Shown here: positions 30,600 to 40,214 of the stretch, in pieces | Position numbering within the stretch: position 1 is the stretch's first letter | Layout: each line of letters begins with the position of its first letter | DNA from: Agapetus fuscipes | Lineage: Eukaryota; Arthropoda; Insecta; Trichoptera; Glossosomatidae | Direction of reading: 5' to 3' | Assembly (NCBI GenBank): GCA_951799405.1 | Contig: OX637332.1 | Location: forward strand, 3,043,001-3,107,000 | DNA length: 64,000 nt | Made by a program: the position numbers and the translations under genes | Notes under the pieces: model-generated | Database searches by the model: none | What the model saw: the letters and a program-made list of their open reading frames with translations, nothing else | Told to the model about the DNA's origin: nothing

Positions 30600-30720
30600 A
30601 TAAAAATATTTGTAACAATTCTGCTCCTGAAGATGCCTCATTAGGCGAAAATGTTTGAGCACAAAAAAATTAATAAATAAGTGAATTGAAACTCCGTTTT
30701 TATCCAATTGAATTTTTAAA
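30600..30720 (+). repeat. Hammerhead-like motif repeat, shared with 62462-62737
   Basis: CTGAAGA, T, GCC-TCATTA-GGC, GAAAATG lies at about 30628-30654. The next about 80 bp end in GAATTTTTAAAT. The unit matches the minus strand at 62463-62570. Upstream AAATATT can pair with AATGTTT after the GAAA as a stem III, but stem I is weak. Confidence 0.55.
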
Positions 30721-30939
30721 TAATAGATTTACGATGAAAAATACTTAGCCATAAGTTAACAGTTGTCATTTTTATGAATTAATAATTATTATCCGATGAA
30801 ATAAAATTGATGAATAATAATTGACAATGTAAATGCCTGTTTCTGGCCAGACAGCCTAAGTCAGTGAATCTCAATCTTTCATGAATTGTTGTACGAAAAT
30901 ACATAACTTTATTGTAAATACATACAAGCATAATATTGA

Positions 30940-31318
30940 AACAATTTAGTTGGGTTTGATTTAATAAAACATAGCTTGAATTTATTTTAGAATTTGAATA
31001 CTTACACTTTAAATCTTTTGTACTGGTGGTTTACCGGCTCAGGCACTATTGGGGTACTGATTCCTCTAAAGCACTACAATCCGTATTTATAGAATGACTA
31101 AAGGTTAGTCTAGCATGTTCCAGACTATGCCAGAATGATCTCGGGCAGACGCTTCGAGTAAACTCGAGTAGGTACAACCATCTTAATACTTCTAGACACA
31201 TATATACAACTTACAAGTAAGTAAACATACACAGACACGCAAATATAAGTAAGTAAAAACACATTGACACACAATCATAAGTGAACATGCATAGACATAA
31301 ACTCATACATTCGTAAAA
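30940..31318 (-). repeat. LTR-like repeat (solo or partial)
   Basis: On the minus strand: start near TTTTACGAATGTATGAG, CTATAAATACGGATTGTAG as TATA region, and CCACCAGTACAAAAG. The same landmarks in the same order are at 60340-60696 (+), with partial matches at 32990-33262 (-). Confidence 0.5.
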
Positions 31319-31368
31319 TATAATATTTATTTAAGTTTCTTGCTATACTATATGATTATAATTCAGCA

Positions 31369-32622
31369 GTGCTACTGACTACTAGTGAAAGGATTTCCGA
31401 TGTACAGTCCGGCTTTATGGCCGGTAGAGGCTGTGTTGATCAGATTTTTACTCTACGACAACTTGTTGAAAAACAATTGTCGGTGAGGCGGAAGCTGTTC
31501 ACGGCCTTTGTAGATCTGGAAAAGGCTTTTGACTCAGTAGACAGAGGTATGTTATGGGATGTTTTGAAAGCATACGGAGTGAATGGGGCTCTTCTAGGTG
31601 CGGTGCATGCAAACTATGAAAATAGTAAGGCATGTGTCCGTATTGATGGTGAGTATAGTGAGTGGTTTGAAGTTTATAAGGGTGTGAGGCAAGGATGTGT
31701 GATGAGTCCATGGCTATTTAACATAGTCATGGACAAGTGTGTCAGAGATGCTCGACTTAATGATTGTGGATTGATGATAGGAGAGAGCAAAGTGAGTGTT
31801 CTACTGTATGCAGATGATGCAGTTCTTGTATCTGATTCAGCAGTAGAATTGCAAACAATGCTCTCTAGATTGAATGAAGCTTTGAAAGGTAACCATTTGA
31901 AGTTGAATGCAAGTAAGACGAAAGTATTGATTTTTGAAAGAGATGATGAAAGTATGAATTATGAATTTAAAATTAATGGAATGAATGTTGATGTCGTAAA
32001 TGAGTTTGTATACCTGGGAAGTAAGTTTGAAAAAGATGGAAGAATGACCGGTGAATTTGAAAGAAGAATAATGAAAGGCAGGTGCGTACTGGGTGCTACC
32101 GCTAGCATCGCCAGGAACCAGAATCTCTCAAAAAATGTTAGATTGGCGGTGCACGGTGGTATACTAGTGCCAACCTTGATGTATGGAAGTGAAGCCTGGA
32201 CGGTGAGTGAAAGGGAAATTAGTAAAGTCCATACAGTAGAAATGGACTATCTAAGAAGTATGATTGGGAAAAAACGAAGTGACAGAGTGAGGAATGATTT
32301 TGTAAGAGAAGAATGTGGTGTAAGGGAAAGTGTGAAAGTGAAGATTAAAAGAAGTATGTTAAGATGGTTCGGGCATATGGAGAGAATGAGTGATGAAAGA
32401 TTGACGAAGAAAGTATATGTTGCTAAAATAGATGGATGTCGTAGTAGAGGAAGACCGAGAAAAGTATGGATGGATCAAATTTCTGAAATAGCGAATGAAT
32501 GGGATATCCAGAGTCATAATAAAAGGAGGACTTGCATGAAAAAGGTTATGACTCTGGATGAAATGAAAGAAGTGTGCAAGGACAGGAAGAAGTGGCGGCT
32601 AATCTGCAATGGTGATTTCTAA
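31369..32622 (+). CDS. RTE-like LINE-A reverse transcriptase, 5'-truncated
   Basis: A single open frame of about 410 codons holds the RT palm and C-terminal part. FVDLEKAFDSV (about residues 47-57) carries the first catalytic Asp; VLLYADDAVLVSD carries the YADD box (147-150); GVRQGCVMSPWLFNIV (105-120) is RT block 4. The C-terminal part has LRWFGHMERMSDERL and GRPRKVWMDQI, then KKVMTLDEMKEVCKDRKKW. The N-terminal RT fingers and any endonuclease are absent: homology starts at about SERISDVQSGFM, so the copy is 5'-truncated near 31380 and the first codons may be flank. It is otherwise free of stops, so it inserted recently. The 3' UTR ends in a SINE-A unit. Clade is given as RTE-like with caution. 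Confidence 0.8.
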   Translation: MLLTTSERISDVQSGFMAGRGCVDQIFTLRQLVEKQLSVRRKLFTAFVDLEKAFDSVDRGMLWDVLKAYGVNGALLGAVHANYENSKACVRIDGEYSEWFEVYKGVRQGCVMSPWLFNIVMDKCVRDARLNDCGLMIGESKVSVLLYADDAVLVSDSAVELQTMLSRLNEALKGNHLKLNASKTKVLIFERDDESMNYEFKINGMNVDVVNEFVYLGSKFEKDGRMTGEFERRIMKGRCVLGATASIARNQNLSKNVRLAVHGGILVPTLMYGSEAWTVSEREISKVHTVEMDYLRSMIGKKRSDRVRNDFVREECGVRESVKVKIKRSMLRWFGHMERMSDERLTKKVYVAKIDGCRSRGRPRKVWMDQISEIANEWDIQSHNKRRTCMKKVMTLDEMKEVCKDRKKWRLICNGDF

Positions 32623-32985
32623 TGTTGGTGTATTAATTTGCTACATTTTTTGCATAGGAAATTTCTGATTTTTTTTGTATAGATTTCTTTGAAAGGTTTT
32701 GTTCTTTTATATATTTAAATGTAATTTTTTATTCATATTCCTTGACTTATAGGTTGGTATGAGGCTGACCACCCATACTGTAAAAAATGGTTCACTTTGC
32801 CAATGTTACCCCTGTTTCAGGGAAGGTCGGCAAAAGTTGTGGGGCTTATGTTCATTTGAGGTTTGGATTTTATTTGTAAGTACACATTCAGCATTTGTAA
32901 GCGCGAACTACACTTGTTGGTTTGTGGGCTTACATCTGAGAGCTTTAAATGAATATATCCTTGCAACTTAGATTATAGATTTTTA
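32623..32985 (+). mobile_element. LINE-A 3' UTR and terminal SINE-A unit
   Basis: After the stop come about 115 bp of UTR (TTGGTGTATTAATTTGCTAC..) and then a full SINE-A unit from 32738 (TTCCTTGACTTATAGGTTGG) to ATCCTTGCAACTTAGATTATAGAT. The same UTR-to-SINE-A junction is seen on the minus strand at 51145. Confidence 0.82.
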
Positions 32986-32989
32986 TTAT

Positions 32990-33262
32990 TATAGTGCTCC
33001 CTACTCCTAGTATAAAATATCGCGTAAATTGAATAATGCTTCACAGAACTGCAGCCTGTATTTACGTATGATAAAGGCGTATTCTCGAGTGTCCCTGACC
33101 AGACGAGGCGCTTCTTGAATGGATATTTCCGGAGAGTATCAATAGTTCAAAGTGTCTCACGTCTACACACTCACATACACAGCAAGTATACACGCCTAGG
33201 CACACAATCACAAAAACACGTAGGTATTAACCTATACATTCGTAGCAGTATTGAAGATACAG
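32990..33262 (-). repeat. LTR-like fragment
   Basis: On minus: TGCTACGAATGTATAGG start, CGTAAATACAGGCTGCAG region. Related to 30940-31318 and 60340-60696. The TATA box is degraded. Confidence 0.42.
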
Positions 33263-33734
33263 CAGCACCTGGGGAGTGATTTAGAGTTCGTACATTTTTT
33301 TCTTTGGTAAATTACGTAATGTTTGATAATAGCGAATAGCGATGTAGACCAAATTGCCGAAATACCTCTGTTTTAATTTCGATGAATAACTGAACTTTAT
33401 AAAAAAATAAATTCAGTGTTAAAATTGATAAAATTTAAAAATGAATCAATAAATGAACTCGGTGTTATGTAAACTAAAATTTGCACCGGACAAAAAATTA
33501 TGTTATATTTTTTTCGGCAACGAGTATTGCAAAAATCTAAGTCACCGCTGCGCACGAATCATACAAAAAAAACACAAGATATATAAATACAAAGACAAGC
33601 ATGCACTAGATCACGTAAATAATAGCAAAAGCGTTGTGAAACCTTGATATATATTTTTTGTGAATATTAAAATCATTCAGTGGACTAAAACCTGTTTTCA
33701 AATTTTCCATGATGCTGTCAAGGATTTTTTTTTC
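33263..33734. other. AT-rich, no recognised feature
   Basis: A 64-codon frame at 33453 has no signature. Nothing else was recognised. Confidence 0.4.
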
Positions 33735-34262
33735 TTGACTTACACTTCTCAGCTTTTCTCAGTTCCCCCCTGGGCGTAAGCCTCCTCCAAAATTTTCGAT
33801 CGGCAACTGTGTTCAGAAATTTCCCATTCTTGGAAAAGGTGATGGATATGAATGAGCTGAAAGAGGTATGTAAGGGTAGTAAGAAATTGAGGCATCTCTG
33901 CGGAGGCTTTGGCCAGTCCAGTGGCGAAGGGTGCCATACAACTCGATTCCCATCGGCTTCCCTTTAAAAATGAGGCAACAAAGTAGTTAAAAAATATAGG
34001 CACCAAGTAAAAAAATACATTTAAAACCAAAGAAACAATACGTAGTTTTTCCCCATTGAAACCATGCAGTCTACTTGATTATCATTTTAAACGGGAAACC
34101 GATGGGAATCGAGTTGTATGGCAGCCTTCGCCACTGCTGGCCACCCCTAGCGGAATGGCGACAGAGTAACAGTTACAGTTTCCTTACTTCCTGCTAGCCT
34201 TTTTCTCTCTACTGCTGGATATAGGCCTCTTCAAAACTTTTTCACGTTCGTCTATCTCAGCA
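33735..34262. pseudogene. LINE 3' fragments split by a MITE
   Basis: 33735-33805 and 34185-34262 resemble the minus-strand 3' part of the family at 36418-36566 and 59740-60300. 33806-33918 is a plus-strand RTE-like C terminus (GATGGATATGAATGAGCTGA), whose UTR end GGCCACCCCTAGCGG resumes at 34137. The MITE at 33919-34136 separates the two parts. Confidence 0.55.
33919..34136. mobile_element. hAT-like MITE with long TIRs
   Basis: The ends CAGTGGCGAAGGGTGCCATA and complement of TATGGCAGCCTTCGCCACTG begin TIRs of about 45 bp. It splits a LINE 3' UTR at TGGCCA, which appears on both sides. The CAGTGGCG end fits hAT. An exact 8-bp duplication is not clear. Confidence 0.75.
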
Positions 34263-34329
34263 GTAATAGCGATTTATATTGGTTTTGAATAGGACCAGAT
34301 AAAATTGAGTTGAAAACACAGATACCGTG

Positions 34330-34390
34330 ATTGTAAGCATGAATTTAATATGAATCTCAATTGATAATATATCTTTGCAACATAGATTCA
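34330..34390 (+). mobile_element. SINE-A 3' fragment
   Basis: GATTGTAAGCATGAATTTAA to ATATCTTTGCAACATAGATT is the last about 60 bp of SINE-A. Confidence 0.6.
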
Positions 34391-34426
34391 TCCTCAGTCG
34401 TCGTGCAGAGGGGTGTAACGCAACGC

Positions 34427-34755
34427 AACGCAACGCAACTAAGCTACACATATAGTGTAACTTCTTGCCGCGTTATCCCCGAAGGGGTCGCATGTGGCGA
34501 GTTGAACCTATTTATTTTTACAGGTAAGGGGGCCGGCCTTACGCCAACCACTTCAGTTGAAGTGGAGGTTTCCCAGCTCCCGAGAGTGCTGGTACTCATT
34601 TATTGTGAAGGCTGAGTAAACCTTGCCGGTATCTTATTTTGGGGTTTGAAATAAACACCGAAACGGGAAACCATTTCTGACACCCTCGGTGGGATTTGAA
34701 CCCGAGCTTTCGGCATGGAATGCAAGCACTCTACCACCTGAGCTATCGACCGGAC
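34427..34755 (-). mobile_element. SINE-B, full length with (CGCAA)n tail complement
   Basis: Minus-strand head GTCCGGTCGATAGCTCAGGT, box B GGGTTCAAATCCCACC, and complete body. The tail of four TTGCG units reads CGCAACGCAACGCAACGCAA on +. Confidence 0.88.
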
Positions 34756-34869
34756 TGTCTTTTCAAGTAATAGATTTTAACTGTTTAGTTATTATTATTG
34801 TAAATATATTATAGATTCTCAATCATCTCAATGCATTTCAATCACTGGTTTGGCTAATTTACAATCCGC

Positions 34870-34952
34870 ATTAATAGGTTCAACTCGCCACATGCGACCC
34901 ATTCGGGGATAACGCGGCAAGAAGTTACACTGTGTGTGTAGCTTAGTTGCGT
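34870..34952 (+). mobile_element. SINE-B 3' fragment
   Basis: TAATAGGTTCAACTCGCCAC to TAGCTTAGTTGCGTTTGCG is the 3' end only. Confidence 0.7.
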
Positions 34953-35395
34953 TTGCGACTGCGGGCCGCACTCTGCCCATCACTGCTACAAAATTATAAT
35001 TTCCTCAAGTTTGTAAGCTTTTTGTATAAAGTGACATTAAATATTGTGTATATTAAACGAGTATTTTATGGAACAAAAATTATACGACGATGAAAGAAAT
35101 GACACTTTTTCGTGAATTTTAATTTATGCAAGTATAAGTTTTGTTTTCATACTTGTAATTTTTTGGTTGGTTTAAAAAAACTTTGCTCTACAGATAAAAT
35201 CTACATTTTTTCTTCGAAAAGTAAATATTCAAAGTGGTCGTTTGAAAAACTAAACAATAATATGCATAATCGATGTTTTCTGAATTTAATTTTTAACTAC
35301 TTTTGCAATATATTTTTTTTTAGTATATAATAAACTCGCTGTATTTAGTATTGTATTATCATTTGATACAAATATTTATTTTATAATTTATTGCT
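34953..35395. other. AT-rich, no recognised feature
   Basis: A 72-codon frame at 35112 is AT-driven with no signature. Nothing recognised. Confidence 0.4.
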
Positions 35396-35900
35396 TTTGA
35401 TACCCATACTATTTGGTTCACTTTGCCAATGGCACCCCTGTTTCAGGGAATGTCGGCAAGAGTTGCAGGGCTTATGTTCATTTGAGGTTTGGATTTTATT
35501 TGTAAGTACACAATCAGCATTCGTAAGCGCGAACCACACGTGTTTGTTTGTGGGCATACATCTGAGAGCTTTGAATGAATAAATCCTTGCAACTTAGATT
35601 ATAGATAGATTATAGATACCCCCTTTTTCCTTGTTTTTTTTTACCCCCAATTTTAATCCCTTGACTCATAGGCTAGTGTGAGGCTGACCACCCATGCTGT
35701 AAAAAAAATGGTTCACTGTGCCAATGTTATCCCTCTTTCAGGGTAGGTCGGCTTAAGTTGCAGGGCTTATGTTCATTTGAGGAATTGTTAGTGAACATGC
35801 AACATTTTTAAACGCGAATCTTCACGCGTCTGTATGTGGGCATGCATTTAATATGAATTTTAAATGTGAATACATCTTTTCAACTTAGATTACAGATAAT
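35396..35900 (+). mobile_element. Two SINE-A copies in direct order
   Basis: The first (35400-35620) lacks its 5' 30 bases and ends ATTATAGATAGATTATAG. The second (35657-35900) starts CCTTGACTCATAGGCTAGTG and ends CAACTTAGATTACAGATAA. Confidence 0.75.
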
Positions 35901-36104
35901 GAGTAATTCGTGTGTTAAATTTTTGCAATCGCGCCGTGAAATATTTAATTAAATGTAATACCACTCAATTATTCCTCAGTGTACAAAAATACCGGCCGTA
36001 TTACATGGTAGTTTTTTTTGTTGGTTAATTTATTTTTCTGGGAAATAAGCGATCATTTTTTCACGCGGAGGAGTTTAATTATACTCATAAAAAAATATTC
36101 TTCT
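35901..36104. other. No recognised feature
   Basis: AT-rich gap between repeats. Confidence 0.35.
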
Positions 36105-36380
36105 TCTTCTTCTTGTGCCACTTCTAACGAAGATCGGCGATCATTGTGGCTATTTTGATTTTTGATTCTGCGGCTCGAAACAGGGACTTGGTGCTTCTGC
36201 CGAACCACTGTCACAGGTTCTTCAGCCATGATGTCCTTCGGCGTCCCTGAGATCTTCTCCCCTCAATCTTACCCTGAATGGTGAGATGAAGGAGACGGTA
36301 CTTCTCATTTCTCATAATGTGAGCGAAGTACATTAGCTTTCTCTGCTTAATGGTAGGCAGGAGCTCCTTTGTAGTGCGCA
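36105..36380 (-). pseudogene. LINE 3' fragment, same family as 27243-27880
   Basis: Reads on minus through the same order (GGAGCTCCTGCCTACCATTA, GGGTAAGATTGAGGGGAGAA, CGATGATCGCCGATCTTCG) to a GAAGAAGAAGAA tail at 36105. It is 5'-truncated near 36380. Confidence 0.7.
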
Positions 36381-36417
36381 AAAAAATATTAGAAGATTTT
36401 AAATGGTTTCACTTGCG

Positions 36418-36566
36418 ATCTTCTTCTTCTTCCTCAGCCTTTCTCAGTCCACTCCTGGACGTGGGCCTCTTCCAATCCATTCCTTCTCTGTCTATCGGCT
36501 GCTGTGTTCAGCCATCCTCTGCCTGCAGTTCCCTTGATGTCGTCCAGCCACCTCAGTTGGGGTTGC
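36418..36566 (-). pseudogene. LINE 3' fragment, same family as 59740-60300
   Basis: The minus strand gives GGCAGAGGATGGCTGAACAC, then GAGTGGACTGAGAAAGGCTG AGG and a GAAGAAG tail, matching 60190-60295. Coding end and UTR only. Confidence 0.65.
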
Positions 36567-36569
36567 ACT

Positions 36570-36982
36570 AAATAACCATTTCCGTGTTTATTTCAATCCC
36601 AATATAAAATACCGGCAAGGTTTACTCAGCCTTCACAAGAAATGAGTACCAGCTGGGAAACCCCCACTTCAACTGAAAGTGGAAGAGCCCGGGCCAACAT
36701 GTTGACCTGGGGATTTCTGGAACGGGAGGACTCTACACTATGTGAGTGTGGAGCTCAGCAAACTATGGAGCACCTGCGGTGTTGTCCCTCCTGTCCGACA
36801 AGCTGCTCCATGGATGATCTCTTTGCGGGAAACCAAAGAGCTGTAGACATTGCTCGTTACTGGACCAATGCGGTGTGAAGCTGACACGAAGAAGAACTGA
36901 AAGTGGTCCCGAATCGCCACATGCGACCCCTTCGGGGATAGCGCGGGCAAGAAGTTACACTATATGTGTAACTCAGTTGCGT
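36570..36982 (+). mobile_element. SINE-B, interrupted by a LINE
   Basis: Body from TTTCCGTGTTTATTTCAATC to CCACTTCAACTGAAAGTGG at 36682 resumes at 36907 (TCCCGAATCGCCACATGCGA) to TAACTCAGTTGCGTTTGC. The head is missing. The AACTGAAAGTGG target is duplicated. Confidence 0.78.
36683..36894 (+). pseudogene. LINE C-terminal scrap with 12-bp target duplication
   Basis: Frame: GRARANMLTWGFLERED, then CECGAQQTMEHLRCCPSC, then DIARYWTNAV and stop, followed by AGCTGACACGAAGAAG. This is a LINE ORF2 terminal zinc-knuckle-like region (CxCG...H...C). AACTGAAAGTGG lies at 36671-36682 and 36895-36906. A second copy is at 55017-55293. Confidence 0.78.
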
Positions 36983-36984
36983 TT

Positions 36985-37267
36985 GCTTTATATCCGAGGT
37001 AGAAATCTGCTCCAATTGTCTGTTATACCATGAATGTGATGTTTTGATTCTTGTAAGGGAAGTGTTGTTTAGCAGGAGCTGTCAATATGAATGCATTGTG
37101 CTCTTGGTATTAATTATATCACCATTAGGTAATGCGAAAACATGCGGTAACGTGTGCCATTTGTTCCCATGCTACCTACATGCTGTGACTAGAGAGGCAG
37201 GGGCTTCCAACACCATTGCATTCATTGCTAAAAATCTAAATTATAAATTATAAAAATATATATTCTA
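36985..37267. other. No recognised feature
   Basis: Includes a 69-codon frame from 37044 with no recognised signature. Confidence 0.35.
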
Positions 37268-37478
37268 TCGTTAATCTATAATCTAAGTTGCACAAACAAA
37301 CACGTGTAGTTCGCGGTTACAAATGCTGAGTGTGTACTTACAAATAAAATCCAAACCTCAAATGAACATGAGCCCTTCAACTTTTGCCGACCTTCCCTGA
37401 GACAGGGGTGACATTGGCAAAGTGAACCATTTTTTACAGTGTGGGTGGTCAGCCTCATACCAACCTATAAGTCAAGGA
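37268..37478 (-). mobile_element. SINE-A, internally deleted
   Basis: Minus-strand unit from TTCCTTGACTTATAGGTTGG at 37478. The 3' third is deleted between CACAAACAAACACGTG and TAAGTTGCA. Confidence 0.75.
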
Positions 37479-37584
37479 ACTATTTATTTCTAGTTTTATT
37501 AATTTCTCAAAAAAATACCGTATTTTTCTTCTTAGTTATCCATTCGAGGACCAATCAGATTATAGAACAATAACCATTTGCAAC

Positions 37585-37790
37585 TCAGATAATAATAAAT
37601 CTTTAATCTCTAATCGCAAAGATATAATATTAACATACATAAAACAAATATGTATGTATGTTCGTGTCTGTTTGTGGGCATAAACCCTTTCTACTTTTGC
37701 TGATCTTTCCTGGATTTGGGGTGACATTGGCAAAGTGAACCATTTTTTACTGTATGGGTGTTCATTCTCATATCAGCCTAAAAGTCAAAG
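37585..37790 (-). mobile_element. SINE-A, diverged copy
   Basis: Minus-strand landmarks: TTGACTTTTAGGCTGATATG, CACTTTGCCAATGTCACCCC, AAATCCAGGAAAGATCAGCA and TTTGCGATTAGAGATTAAAG. The middle is shortened. Confidence 0.65.
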
Positions 37791-38754
37791 ATGCATGCTA
37801 TTCTCTTTTTCTCACTTTGCAGATTCTATGGACGAAATTTTTGCCGAAATCATACTTCTACAAAATATCCGTACCTCTTTTTAACATTCAAAATGTGAAT
37901 TTGCATACTCGCTTATATTTTGATGAACATATGATTTCCTCAGTCTTTCCTTCTTTTAAAGTCTGTAACGGCTATTTTCTATTATATACATATGTACTAT
38001 GTAGCTAGTTTTATCTTACGACAGTCCTTATCTCGAAGAAAATGATTCCTCACACGGGTTCATACGTTTTTTTTTATGTATACATATTACTTCTTCTTTA
38101 TTTTATCTAATAGTTCGATACAAACACACACACACACACATATAATTATTTTACAATTTATTAATTTTAACACGACGGCTTGCAATTCCGTCTCTTTCTT
38201 TTTCTGCCTTTTTTTCATCCCCTTTTCTGCGTTCCTTTGTTTTTTTTTAAATTCAAATTCAAACTTTTACATGTTCCATTCTACCTACTTAACCAATTCA
38301 TCTCGTTACAAGTCTCTTTGAGAGTAAAATGGAATGTCTAGTTTGTGAGGCAGTTTCACTCGCCCTGCTTGAAGTGATGTGACATCTGACACCACAATAG
38401 CGAGTAGGAAGTATTCGTCAGCGCACTAGAGGGTATTGCGGCACAGCCAGAGTGGCACAGTTTCTATCACAACAGAGTGAAATGATTGTCTTTGATACGG
38501 CGCCGACTGTCACGCCAGTTTCTCGACTAGAAGTTGATCGCTTATCGGCCGTCTCTCGATACGTGAACCATACACACGACAAAAACATACTCCACGATCT
38601 GTCTGATGTCTGAACCAAATATGTAGCCACAGTTGTAATAAATAAGTAGTATTTAATGCACTAGCATTATAAACAAACTTTTGGAAGCTACAAAGTAGCT
38701 TGTCAATGCTTTTGTAATAGATAAAGTGGATTTTTTTAATGGCATCTATGCAGC
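37791..38754. other. Mostly unclassified; (CA)n at 38129-38146
   Basis: AT-rich to 38330. 38340-38640 is more GC-balanced with CGACTAGAAGTTGATCGC-like unique sequence and no recognised domain on either strand. Confidence 0.35.
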
Positions 38755-39242
38755 CCAACCACAGGGTGAATTAAGTCGGCTGCAGTCAGTTATGAATGTA
38801 GGCGCTCGGCTTATATTCAACCAAACCAAATACTGTCACATAACTCCGCTTTCACAGCGACTCCACTAGTTGAGGTTTCCTCAACGCATCATGTTTAAGC
38901 TTGGCCTTATCACCTACAAAGCTCTCCATGATGCAGCTCCTCTCTACATCCAAGAGCTGATTGTTCCAAAATTCCTGGGCTCAAGAGAGCAAACACTGAG
39001 ATCAGCAGAGAACGGAGCGGAAACCCTGCTAAATGAACCTAGAAGGAAAATTGCCACTGTTTTCGGAGACCGTGCTTTTGCGGTGGCCGCTCCTGCGACC
39101 TGGAATCAACTGCCACTAGAAATTCGGAGGTCCAGGACGATTGAGGAGCTAAAGAGGAGGATGAACACGTACTTTTTCGCCCAGTTAAGTCACGGAACGG
39201 CGCTTATAAAGAAATTATCATCATCATCATCAATGCTTAAAT
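38755..39242 (+). pseudogene. CR1-like LINE, RT C-terminal domain
   Basis: The frame reads LQSVMNVGARLIFNQTKYC, a stop at about 38870, then LRFPQRIMFKLGLITYKALH, DAAPLYIQEL, LRSAENGAETLLNEP and FGDRAFAVAAPATWNQLPLE. This is the standard C-terminal segment of CR1/L2-type LINEs. It ends in AGAAATTATCATCATCATCA, an ATC tail as at 2118 and 4779. 5'-truncated with one in-frame stop. Confidence 0.82.
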
Positions 39243-39494
39243 GAAATACCAGAGGGCCAACGTCCACCTGGCCGTCCGCCCAAGATATTTAGAACAGCTG
39301 ATCTTCTGCATCACAGGAAGGAGTTCTGTATAGTTATTTACGTTACATTTTCCTTTTTATAAGGCAGAAGATATAATATGAAAGAATATGAAAAGAGGAA
39401 TACATATGATGTGATAGGAGAGTGTGAAACAAGAAAGAGAAGATAAAAAAGCGGAAAGATTTACTCAGCCTTTATAATAAATGAGAGCCTTACA

Positions 39495-39817
39495 CAACTA
39501 AGCTACAAATATAGTGTAACTTCTTGCCGCGTTATCCCCGAAGGGTTCGCATGTGGCGAGTTGAACCTATTTATTTTTACAGGTAAGGGGGGCGGCCTTA
39601 CGCCAACCACTTCAGTTGAAGTGTGGGTTTCCCAGCTCCCAAGGGGGCTGGTACTCATTTCTTGTGAAGGCTGAGTAAACCTTGCCGGTATTTTATTATG
39701 GGGTTTGAAATAAACACCGAAATAGGAAATCATTTCTGACATCCTCCTCGGTGGGATTCGAACCCGAGCTCACGGGATAGAATGCAAGCACTCTACCAAA
39801 TGAGCTATCGACCGGAC
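39495..39817 (-). mobile_element. SINE-B, full length
   Basis: Minus-strand head GTCCGGTCGATAGCTCATTT, box B GGGTTCGAATCCCACC, and body complete to ACTATATTTGTAGCTTAGTTG. It is inserted beside an older SINE-B 3' part. Confidence 0.87.
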
Positions 39818-39978
39818 GCCTTGCCCCTCAGTAACTGGGAAGCTCCCACATTAACAAAAGTGGTTGGCGTAAAGGCTTACCTGGTAAACTAAAGAAGGTT
39901 TCACACGCCAGATGCCACTCCTTCGGGGGCAACGCGTTAAGAATCTACTCTGCATGTGCAGCTTAGTTACGTTAGTTA
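39818..39978 (+). mobile_element. SINE-B 3' part, older copy
   Basis: AGTAACTGGGAAGCTCCCAC to GCATGTGCAGCTTAGTTACG, with many substitutions. Confidence 0.65.
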
Positions 39979-40214
39979 TTTTACGTCTTACGGGAAATAC
40001 CGATACGCAAAATTTTGTATTTCGAATAAATTTCAAGAAATTGCAAAACATCTGTATTTACTTGGAAAGAGGTGCATAAAATTTTTCGAATACTAATATT
40101 TATAAAAACCTTGAATCTTAGTTGCAAAGAAATCCAAAACTTTTAAAATTCATATTAAATGAACTATCACTCCCTAATGAACTATGAGCTAATGAACTAT
40201 CACTCCCTCTGGCA

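Noticed and set aside
31369..31383. First codons (MLLTT) as the true N terminus of the RTE-like RT
   Set aside because: LINE homology starts at about 31384. The codons before it are probably flanking DNA at the truncation point.
38076..38321. 81-residue hydrophobic protein
   Set aside because: T-rich low-complexity DNA with a CA repeat gives runs of Phe, Leu and Thr. No gene context.
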